Assembly: GCF_038806765.1 (NCBI RefSeq)
Contig: NZ_CP152389.1
Coordinates: 4,092,001-4,156,000, forward strand
Direction of reading: 5' to 3'
DNA length: 64,000 nucleotides
Source: Mucilaginibacter sp. CSA2-8R
Lineage (GTDB): Bacteria; Bacteroidota; Bacteroidia; Sphingobacteriales; Sphingobacteriaceae
The notes below the pieces were generated by a model that made no database searches, was not told the origin of the DNA, and was given only the letters and a program-made list of their open reading frames with translations. How positions within the stretch are numbered: the first letter of the stretch is position 1; the number at the start of each line of letters is the position of its first letter. The position numbers and the translations under genes are program-made. Below, in pieces: positions 35,836-43,253 of this stretch.

Positions 35836-37170
35836 ATGAAAGCTAATACCCCTGCTTTGTCATTGGCAGACCGTTCGTGGCTCAGGTACTTTACATTTAT
35901 TGCGTTGTACTTTGCCGAAGGTTTGCCCATGGGCATTTTATTTATCGGTATTCCGGCATGGATGGCCATGAACAATAAAACTGTTGCCGAAATCAGTGCC
36001 TTTGATGTAGCCTGCGCATTACCTTGGACCTTTAAGTTTTTTGTTGCCCCTTTGATGGACAGGTATACATTTTTACCTATGGGGCGTAAGCGGCCATGGG
36101 TAATTATATGCCAGTTAGGGTTATTTGCAAGCTTAATGGTGATGGCTATGGTAAAAGACCCGCTTAATCATTTAAGCTTACTGGTGGCGGGAGGATTCTT
36201 GGTATCAGTATTTGGAGCAGCACAGGATGCAGCAACCGATGGCCTGGCGGTTGACACGATACCACCTGATGAGCAGGCCAGGGCTAACGCCTTTATGGGC
36301 GGTGCCCGCATGATTGGTAGTTCTTTTGCGCTGGCGTTAAGTACCTGGTTACTCGAACGCTATAACTTTACGGTATCTACCGGAACAATCGGAATAATGG
36401 TTGGCTTAATTACATGGGTACCTATTCTTATTCGCGAGCAACCAGGCGAAAAACAATTACCATGGTCGGCCGGGGCAGCAAGTCGCTTCACGCAGGAAAA
36501 TCAAATTAACAGCTGGCGGGCCATGTACCGTTCATTATACATGGCCTTCCGTTTAAAAAACTCTTTTCTGCTGGCCTTACTGCTGCTGCTGTCGCAGGGG
36601 GCGTATAATTACTTTGAGAAACTGCTGCCCATTTTTGCGGTTAAAGTAACAGGCTGGACACACATTCAATATTCTAACGCATTTGCTATGGCCGATTTAA
36701 CAGGAGGTATAGCAGGTATATTGTTGGGTGGCTGGCTAATTGAGCGGTTTGGGTCAAAGCGCATGATTTATCTGTATTTCTTTTTTATTGCAGCGCAAAC
36801 GTTAGTATTGAGTTTTGTAACCGTTTATTGGAAAACCACTCCCTTTGTTTACAGCTATATTGTTATTTACCGTTGGGTAAATGCTTTTGCCAAAATAGGC
36901 GTGTTTGCTATTGCTATGCAATGTTGCTCAAAAAAAGTATCGGCCAGCCAGTTTACTTTTTACATGACTATTGGTGCAGTTGGTTCTATGATTGGTGCAG
37001 CCCTAATTAGTCCGGCTAAAAATGGATTTGACTGGAGTACATGCTTCATTTTTTTTGCTGCGATGATGCTATTATGTGCCGTAGTGCTAAGAGGTTTAAA
37101 TATTAAGAAACTAGAGGATCAAATCTCTGCACTTGCCGAGCCTGAAGAACATGCTTATTTAGAAGTATAA
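35836..37170 (+). CDS. MFS transporter, AmpG-like
   Basis: A 444-residue inner-membrane protein with about 12 membrane helices. The start (LRYFTFIALYFAEGLPMGIL) and the loop after helix 2 (FKFFVAPLMDRYTFLPMGRKRPW) match the AmpG/PAT group, which in enteric bacteria imports muropeptides and in other lineages carries unrelated solutes. The conserved GAAQDAATDGLAVD after helix 4-5 is also typical. It follows the SusD gene by 60 bases. If cotranscribed, the product carries the SusCD ligand from periplasm to cytoplasm. A link to cell-wall sugar recycling (compare the NamZ-like gene at the left edge) is possible but 35 kb separates them. Confidence 0.85.
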   Translation: MKANTPALSLADRSWLRYFTFIALYFAEGLPMGILFIGIPAWMAMNNKTVAEISAFDVACALPWTFKFFVAPLMDRYTFLPMGRKRPWVIICQLGLFASLMVMAMVKDPLNHLSLLVAGGFLVSVFGAAQDAATDGLAVDTIPPDEQARANAFMGGARMIGSSFALALSTWLLERYNFTVSTGTIGIMVGLITWVPILIREQPGEKQLPWSAGAASRFTQENQINSWRAMYRSLYMAFRLKNSFLLALLLLLSQGAYNYFEKLLPIFAVKVTGWTHIQYSNAFAMADLTGGIAGILLGGWLIERFGSKRMIYLYFFFIAAQTLVLSFVTVYWKTTPFVYSYIVIYRWVNAFAKIGVFAIAMQCCSKKVSASQFTFYMTIGAVGSMIGAALISPAKNGFDWSTCFIFFAAMMLLCAVVLRGLNIKKLEDQISALAEPEEHAYLEV

Positions 37171-37487
37171 TTTTACGGTGATTAGTATTTCGGCATTATA
37201 GACCAGTTCTGAGCCTGACCTGCTGTGTCAAGAAGGAGAGTCACTTTGAAGTTTTCTGGCTTGTATGTCATAGCTTGTGCAGATAATGGATGCTATGCGT
37301 AAGTGTTACCCTTAAGGTTTTATATAACATCAATTGCCGACGGTTCCCCTCGTTTCACAAATTAATATAGTCTGAAAGCATGGGATTAAATTAGTTAGCT
37401 ACTCATACCCTACCCCTTTTGCATCTACTGTATTTTAGAGGTTATGACTTTAGTAATGCCATTGGGTAAAAATCACTTATAAATTGG
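37171..37487. other. Convergent intergenic region, no feature recognised
   Basis: About 317 bases between the convergent MFS and glycosyltransferase genes. I looked for tRNA-like folds and terminator hairpins and found none that I could support. Confidence 0.5.
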
Positions 37488-38321
37488 TTAATACGGATGC
37501 TGCGAAACACAATCTTTGATCTGGTTATCCGTAGGTTCTTGATCAATGGTTATGCCATCTGCCGGATTGATTTTGATTAAGCCCATGTCTTCAAAGGCTT
37601 TTAACCAGCGCTGCATAGGCAAAACACCCCATTTTTCCTTATATCGCGTAGCATTTTTAATAATCGAATCAAAATGATTTAACGGCGGATCATATTTATC
37701 GTGGTATTGGTGCAATACATAATCTCGAACAAACCTAAGCTCAATACCCGCCCGATGAAACATCATGGCGAAATCTGTGTCTTCTGCTCCATAGCCTATA
37801 AAGGATTGGTCGAAGCCGCCAATTTTTTCAAAGGTTTGCTTTTGGACAGCAAATATCAAAGACCAAAATTGCAGGTGTTGAACCGGCTCACCGGGTGGTA
37901 TATGTTCTCGTGCAGGGTGTGCCACCGCCTGAGCTTTTAGCTCATCATAATTACCGGTGTTCGGTAGCAATGGCAGATATAAAGGATAAGCTGCTATAAT
38001 AGTTTGCGCTTGCAAGGCTATCAACATATTGGCAAACAAGGTTGGCGATACAATACAGTCTACATCAATAAAAATTACATTTTCGCTTTTTGCAGCGGCC
38101 ATTCCCATATTACGCGCTGCAGCTAATGGCAATTCATGAGCGTTATTAGCTAAATGGACGCTCACCTTTAAGCTGTTAGGTATACCCACCACATCCAGAT
38201 CGTCCATACAAACAACCTGTATATCGTGAGGGTGCATTGTGGATGCCTGAATGGAGTGAAGAAGATTGGCTAATTGTTTACGCCTACCCTTCACAATGGT
38301 TACGATACTAAATTCAGGCAT
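37488..38321 (-). CDS. Glycosyltransferase family 2 with GT7-like C-terminal motif
   Basis: A 277-residue cytoplasmic enzyme. The GT-A nucleotide-binding start is FSIVTIVKGRRKQLANLLHS and the metal-binding Asp motif is VIFIDVDCIVS. Near residue 165 the stretch GGFDQSFIGYGAEDTDFAMM matches the galactosyltransferase/chondroitin-synthase type acceptor motif (Glyco_transf_7C). It is the last gene of a five-gene glycosyltransferase operon and its start overlaps the stop of the preceding gene by eight bases. The donor and acceptor sugars cannot be assigned. Confidence 0.9.
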   Translation of the reverse strand: MPEFSIVTIVKGRRKQLANLLHSIQASTMHPHDIQVVCMDDLDVVGIPNSLKVSVHLANNAHELPLAAARNMGMAAAKSENVIFIDVDCIVSPTLFANMLIALQAQTIIAAYPLYLPLLPNTGNYDELKAQAVAHPAREHIPPGEPVQHLQFWSLIFAVQKQTFEKIGGFDQSFIGYGAEDTDFAMMFHRAGIELRFVRDYVLHQYHDKYDPPLNHFDSIIKNATRYKEKWGVLPMQRWLKAFEDMGLIKINPADGITIDQEPTDNQIKDCVSQHPY

Positions 38322-39339
38322 ACCATTCTTTCATTTTTTGTGCTACTGCTTCTGGTGACGCCGCATTTACCAAGTTTTGGATCGAAGGTGTAAACAGACC
38401 CGCTTTTTGTATCAGGAGTTGCCATTGTGCCGCATCAAAAGTTTCGTGCGCTAACAGTGCAACCTTTTTATCAGCTAAAACCTGGGCATGTACCGCTTGC
38501 TCGTCATACGGCCTTTGCTCTGGCAACAGAATTAACCGTTTACCAAGCGATAAAAGTTCTGCGATTGTATTTTGGCCGGCTGCCGAAATAACTACTTCTC
38601 CCACAATAGCCTCACTAATATCTTTGACCGGGCCGAGCTGTCTGCAATTTTCATTAAGATCATAATGCTGCTTATTACCAATGATGGTAAATTCCGTATT
38701 TTGATCGTTTGTGATGTTTTTAAGTACGGATGCATTATAGTTATCGTAGCCTAACAGGACGGTTACTTGTTTAGGAGCTAACCGCTCAATCCGCTTTAAA
38801 TGGCATCCAGCATATTGGGAAAGGTATCCGCTGTAGAAAGTTTTAGATGCAAACCGGTAATCTGCCTGTTCTAACGAAGCAGGAAAGTGTGCGACAATAT
38901 GATCTGCTAATTTGTGAGCAAATACCTGAGTCGGATCGTCCATAATATTTCCGGGCAGGTGAACTAAAACAACCGGGACGCCCATGCCCCGGGCCATAAT
39001 GGCCAGCTCAGGTACGCCATCGCAATAAAGCGCTTTCGGCTGGTAACGTTCTATTGCTTCGGCCAGCGCTTTTGCTCTTTGCGCTGGCTCAATAGCATAA
39101 GGTGTAACCTCAAAAGCTTTCGAAAAAGTGTGCTCCGGTATCTCGTACCCGGCTGGATACTTAGCAGGGAGTTCCAACACCTTAACATTGTATTTCTGAT
39201 GCAGATATCCGGTAATATCTTTGTTTGTTGTTACTGCTATCACCTCAAAAAAAACAGACAGTGCCGGATACAGTAAATTGAAAGTTGCCCGATGTCCGTT
39301 TCCGTGAGCATGTACAAAATAGAATATTGTCGGCTTCAT
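38314..39339 (-). CDS. Glycosyltransferase of GT-B fold, GT28/MurG-like
   Basis: A 341-residue enzyme. The N terminus TIFYFVHAHGNGHRATFNLL carries the Gly-rich loop with His seen in MurG and related GT28/GT1-like enzymes. The C-terminal half has VVISAAGQNTIAELLSLGKRLILLPEQRPYDEQ, which corresponds to the donor-binding motif of the glyco_tran_28 C-terminal domain. No signal peptide. It overlaps both neighbours by a few bases, which marks tight coupling. It is not MurG itself, since that gene normally sits in the dcw cluster and is closer in sequence; a role in surface polysaccharide or lipid glycosylation is inferred. Confidence 0.83.
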   Translation of the reverse strand: MKPTIFYFVHAHGNGHRATFNLLYPALSVFFEVIAVTTNKDITGYLHQKYNVKVLELPAKYPAGYEIPEHTFSKAFEVTPYAIEPAQRAKALAEAIERYQPKALYCDGVPELAIMARGMGVPVVLVHLPGNIMDDPTQVFAHKLADHIVAHFPASLEQADYRFASKTFYSGYLSQYAGCHLKRIERLAPKQVTVLLGYDNYNASVLKNITNDQNTEFTIIGNKQHYDLNENCRQLGPVKDISEAIVGEVVISAAGQNTIAELLSLGKRLILLPEQRPYDEQAVHAQVLADKKVALLAHETFDAAQWQLLIQKAGLFTPSIQNLVNAASPEAVAQKMKEWYA

Positions 39340-40400
39340 TACTTCTTAGGCTTTTTGGCTATGCGTTCATAAACCTTTACGTAAGCCGCAGTACTCTTTG
39401 CCAAATCAAACGAAGCAGCGAAAGCTCTGCATGCCTCCGGTTCGGCGTTTTTAGCGATAGCTAAAGGCTCGATAAGATCTCGCCAATCATGCGAATCAAC
39501 AGCTATGGATACTTTTTTATCGCGCAGCTCCGGAGGAATGGCGGTATTAAATCCTACAATGGGCAAACCGCTTGCAAGCATCTCTACCGTGCTCAAGCCA
39601 AAAGGCTCCTCCCAGGTAGCAGTTGCCAAAAAAGCCGAAGCGCCTGCAACTATCTTACTTAGTTGTTGCTGAGTAACATGAGAGATGTACTCAATACGTT
39701 CATTTAACTGTGGTAAAACATAGTCGCGAAAGTATGCTTCGTCAAAAATGGCACCTACAATCTTGAGCGGTTTTTGCAAATGGTTGGCCAGCTGTATTGC
39801 GGCTTCTACGTTTTTTTCTTTAGCGATACGTCCGCTCCATAATAAATACCCTTCAGCATTTCGGGTGTTTAGTTTCCATCTTTCGATTGGTATTCCGTTT
39901 AATATCACCTCCACATCCCGACCCAAAAATGTACCCCATTGTTCGCTCATCCGCCCTGAAATACCGATAGGAACGACCGGGGCATGCTTGATAAAAAACT
40001 TATACATCAGTATAAATCGTTCGGTTGGCGGCAGATGCAACGTGAGCACGCCCGGAGTTTTAAAAAGCGCACCAATGGCGTATATCTCGGGTATATACGA
40101 ATTATAATGAATAACGTCGTAGCTGCTTACATCAAACGCGCCATACTGCAACGACTGATAGTGTTGCTGTCCGCGCTCTTCTGTACATGGCCGGTAAGAG
40201 TTATCTTTCATACTGAGCGGGCTTTCCGCAAACTCAATTACTTGGAAGAGATTTTTTTCATCGGCGTCTTTAGCTATCACATCAACGGTATGCCCTAAGC
40301 GTACTAACTCGTTTGCGTGCTCAACAATAAATGCTTCCGTACCTCCATTATAAGGCTCGCGCAACGAAACAAACGGCCCTGCAACAATCAGGATCTTCAT
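39339..40400 (-). CDS. GT4-family glycosyltransferase (second tandem paralogue)
   Basis: A 353-residue GT-B glycosyltransferase. The start KILIVAGPFVSLREPYNGGT holds the acceptor-side loop, and the donor-binding region reads YLLWSGRIAKEKNVEAAIQLA followed by ATWEEPFGLSTVEMLASGLP with the E-x7-E retaining-enzyme motif. It is clearly a paralogue of the next two upstream genes. Its stop shares one base with the next start, and its start overlaps the preceding stop by four bases. Substrates are unknown. Confidence 0.92.
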   Translation of the reverse strand: MKILIVAGPFVSLREPYNGGTEAFIVEHANELVRLGHTVDVIAKDADEKNLFQVIEFAESPLSMKDNSYRPCTEERGQQHYQSLQYGAFDVSSYDVIHYNSYIPEIYAIGALFKTPGVLTLHLPPTERFILMYKFFIKHAPVVPIGISGRMSEQWGTFLGRDVEVILNGIPIERWKLNTRNAEGYLLWSGRIAKEKNVEAAIQLANHLQKPLKIVGAIFDEAYFRDYVLPQLNERIEYISHVTQQQLSKIVAGASAFLATATWEEPFGLSTVEMLASGLPIVGFNTAIPPELRDKKVSIAVDSHDWRDLIEPLAIAKNAEPEACRAFAASFDLAKSTAAYVKVYERIAKKPKK

Positions 40401-41419
40401 AGCAGTTTTTTAAAGTAGTTTGTGTAGTTCTCAGCCATCTTTGTCAGAGAAAAGTTTTCTGCACGTTGCCTTATATTTTTGCTGTCAAGCAGCATGGCAG
40501 CTTCTATTGCTTTAACAAGAGACGTCACATTTTTTTGCTCGGCAACCACTCCGCTATTACCATCTATTAATTCACTAAAAGCACCTCGGTCAAATCCGGC
40601 TAAAGGCACTCCCGAAGCCATAGCTTCTAAGTTGGTAAGGCCAAACGGCTCCTCCCATCTTACGGCATTAACCATAGCGGCTGCCCCTGCCATATGCGAC
40701 TGTATCTCATATTGCGTTAAATGCCCCAGATAAGTATCGCTCTCTGTTAAGCGGGGACTGATCTGCTCATCAAAATAGTTTTGATCGTCGAGCGGGCCGG
40801 CAAATTTTAAGGGCATATTGATATGGTGGGCAGCGTCTAAAACGATGTCCAGACCTTTAGCATGCACAATTCGGCCAAACCAAAACAAATAGTCGCGACT
40901 TGCGCGCACAAGCGGCCATTTATTCAAATCAACCCCATTATAGATGACGGTTGCATTGTTATCGAGGTAAGGCAGCCAGGTTGCTTTAAAAGATTTTGAA
41001 GGTAAAATGAAATGAAGATTTGCAGAAGCTGCAGCTATCTTGATGGCTGCTTTTAATTTGCTGATGGGCGGCGTATGAATGGTAGTAACCACCGGAACTA
41101 AAGCTTTTGCTCCCCATAGTATAGGCAGTTCATGCGTAGAATTGTTATGGACGATATCAAAATCACGCTGCTCTATATCTTCAAGTATCGAGAGGTATTC
41201 ATCGTTCTCATATATTTCAAATTGCTTGTCTTCCCGATGCTCATTACCGTAAAATGCCTTTACGTTCAGAGCCGGGTCGCTATCCGCATGGGCATACAAA
41301 GTAATATCGTGGCCAAGACGGATGTACTCATCACATAGTGCATGTGTAAACGCTTCCAGGCCTCCCCGGAAGGGTTCGGCTATCGGTAGTCTGGTTTTGG
41401 CTATAACAGCAATTTTCAT
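40397..41419 (-). CDS. GT4-family glycosyltransferase (third tandem paralogue)
   Basis: A 340-residue GT-B enzyme with KIAVIAKTRLPIAEPFRGGL at the N terminus and YLFWFGRIVHAKGLDIVLDA plus VRWEEPFGLTNLEAMASGVP in the donor-binding half, so the catalytic E-x7-E pair is present. It shares the whole layout with its neighbours but is the most divergent of the three GT4 genes, for example keeping FHFILPSKSFKATW-like acceptor sequence not seen in the others. It starts 8 bases after the first gene of the operon. Confidence 0.92.
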   Translation of the reverse strand: MKIAVIAKTRLPIAEPFRGGLEAFTHALCDEYIRLGHDITLYAHADSDPALNVKAFYGNEHREDKQFEIYENDEYLSILEDIEQRDFDIVHNNSTHELPILWGAKALVPVVTTIHTPPISKLKAAIKIAAASANLHFILPSKSFKATWLPYLDNNATVIYNGVDLNKWPLVRASRDYLFWFGRIVHAKGLDIVLDAAHHINMPLKFAGPLDDQNYFDEQISPRLTESDTYLGHLTQYEIQSHMAGAAAMVNAVRWEEPFGLTNLEAMASGVPLAGFDRGAFSELIDGNSGVVAEQKNVTSLVKAIEAAMLLDSKNIRQRAENFSLTKMAENYTNYFKKLL

Positions 41420-41427
41420 GGCTAACT

Positions 41428-42531
41428 CTATTTCAATGTTTGCGATTGCTGGCCGGCAATATCTAAGATATGGTCATATCCAAACACGGCTTCTTCAACT
41501 ATACCATCTTGCAGCAAACGTTCTTCATAAAGCTTAATATAGTTTAAAGTCATACTTTGTATATTCATGTTGGATGCAAATTCTTTGCACACCCCTGAAC
41601 TAACAGCGTTACTTTTTTTAACCAACTCAACTAAGTCTTGCCACTGGAGCGATGCGGCTGTTAATACGCTTTCGTGCTTCCAATCCGGCGGAACAGCCGT
41701 ATGAAAACCAACCACGGGTACGCCACTTGCTAACATCTCCAAGGCGGCCAAACCAAACGGCTCTTGCCAGGTTGCGGTTGCAAGGTATGCAGTCGCTTTT
41801 TTTGCCAGGCTGCTCAGTTCGCGCTGTGTAATGTGCCCAACATATTCAATATCACTACTGAGATGCGGTTTAACCTTTTCCTCAAAATAATGCTGATCGG
41901 TAATCCTGCCTGCAATTTTTAGCGGCAACTGCATATGCTTTGCCAGGTAAATAGCAGCTGCAACATTCTTTTGCTTATTAATCCGTGCCGACCAAAGCAG
42001 ATAGTCACGATCTCCTGAACTATTTACCGGCCAGAGATTCATGTTAATACCGTTGTTGATGAGCGGAATATTCAGGTTTAGCGCCCGGTCCCATTCGTGT
42101 TTGATTCTTTCTGATATCGCTACGAATGCAACATCACTTTGCCGCGAAAGTCTTTGATAAGCCGACACCCGTTTTTTGTCGGCCGGTGAGTGTAAGGTTA
42201 ATATCGGGGTTTTGTTAAAATGCAGTCCGGCTCTTAAAAGATGCGGGTAAAACATCTGATAATGAACAATGTCGTAGCCATTGAGTGCTAATTTTTTGAA
42301 CTGACGTTTTTCATTAAAACGTTTAAAAAAATTCCTCCTTTTTGAAGTAAATGCCCTAAACGGATTGATAAGCCTGAATTTGGCATGGGCTTCTGCCTCC
42401 TGGGCAACAACATCTACATCATGCCCTTCATCAACCAACTGATTGGCGAGCGAAACGATAAATGATTCTATACCGCTGTTATAAGGCTCTTTCAACGATA
42501 TGCCAGGACCTGACACCAATAAAATATTCAT
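41428..42531 (-). CDS. GT4-family glycosyltransferase, first gene of the glycosyltransferase operon
   Basis: A 367-residue GT-B enzyme. The N terminus NILLVSGPGISLKEPYNSGI aligns with the two following GT4 proteins, and the donor site has YLLWSARINKQKNVAAAIYLA and ATWQEPFGLAALEMLASGVP. As the first gene, it probably follows the promoter in the gap above 42531. The C terminus extends about 20 residues past the others (QDGIVEEAVFGYDHILDIAG), which may help it bind a partner. No wzx/wzy export gene lies in the window, so the glycan made is likely attached to a lipid or protein. Confidence 0.92.
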   Translation of the reverse strand: MNILLVSGPGISLKEPYNSGIESFIVSLANQLVDEGHDVDVVAQEAEAHAKFRLINPFRAFTSKRRNFFKRFNEKRQFKKLALNGYDIVHYQMFYPHLLRAGLHFNKTPILTLHSPADKKRVSAYQRLSRQSDVAFVAISERIKHEWDRALNLNIPLINNGINMNLWPVNSSGDRDYLLWSARINKQKNVAAAIYLAKHMQLPLKIAGRITDQHYFEEKVKPHLSSDIEYVGHITQRELSSLAKKATAYLATATWQEPFGLAALEMLASGVPVVGFHTAVPPDWKHESVLTAASLQWQDLVELVKKSNAVSSGVCKEFASNMNIQSMTLNYIKLYEERLLQDGIVEEAVFGYDHILDIAGQQSQTLK

Positions 42532-43253
42532 AACAAAAAAAGCACCGATCTACATGGCTAATTATCCGTCCGTCATAAATGGCTGCCTACAGACGCTCAT
42601 CAAGAGTTGTGTTCGTGGCTTTTAAATATTATTGACTTGGTTGTATAAAAAATGAAATGTATAAATGTTTATCTGATTTGATAATATAGTTTTATTAAAG
42701 CCTATTCCGGTTGCAGGTTTTTGCAATATTCGCCGGAAGCTGTATACAAGGAGACTTGACCCGGAAGCGAGCAAAAATAAACCGTTTCAAATATGCCTTC
42801 GTCCGGTAAGAGGCTGATGTAATAATATGAATACGGCTGTTTAAGAACGGCATAAACATATATCATACGAGTAAGTGAACGACCGATATAAATTGATATA
42901 GCCAATAGCATGTTGCTTTAGCAATTTAAGCGATAAACCAAAAATGCTTAGTCAGCTAACGAAACACAGGAAAGCGCGCAGTAGTCACATAAGATATTTA
43001 GAAAGCGGTCCGCATTTTTTGCGAAAACTAAATTATAACCGGCACTGCCATAACTATTGCGCTCGTTTATAGCGGCATAATGCCTTTGCCATTTGAAATT
43101 AACGAAAGCCCATTGCTTTGCACCCAGTAACAACAGGTTAATTTTTTTGGTGTTGGCAGATTGGAGCTTACCGGGTATAACGAATAAGTTCTTTTATCAA
43201 AGCTCGACGTTTGAGCCTTTGGTTGAGGTAAACGATTGGACTTTTTTGGTTAA
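42532..43253. other. Intergenic region with two unproven small frames
   Basis: 722 bases between the GH31 stop and the first glycosyltransferase start, both on the minus strand. It must hold the glycosyltransferase promoter. Two minus-strand frames, 42948-43133 (61 codons) and 42702-42911 (69 codons), have protein-like composition, the second ending YTASGEYCKNLQPE, but neither has a ribosome binding site or recognisable family. They may be the remains of one gene or chance. Confidence 0.4.
42702..42911 (-). CDS. Possible small protein, unknown
   Basis: A 69-codon frame starting with a hydrophobic segment (LLAISIYIG) and continuing with a reasonable mixed composition, including LLPDEGIFETVYFCSLPGQV. 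No ribosome binding site is visible, which is not decisive in Bacteroidota. Listed only because the sequence reads more like protein than neighbouring shadows do. It could equally be chance. Confidence 0.22.
   Translation of the reverse strand: MLLAISIYIGRSLTRMIYVYAVLKQPYSYYYISLLPDEGIFETVYFCSLPGQVSLYTASGEYCKNLQPE

Noticed and set aside
37171..37487. Possible tRNA or small RNA in the convergent gap
   Set aside because: No cloverleaf pairing, no T-loop signature and no terminator could be found by eye.
37488..42531. Glycosyltransferase operon as a full capsule or O-antigen locus
   Set aside because: No flippase, polymerase, chain-length or sugar-nucleotide synthesis gene is present beside it.
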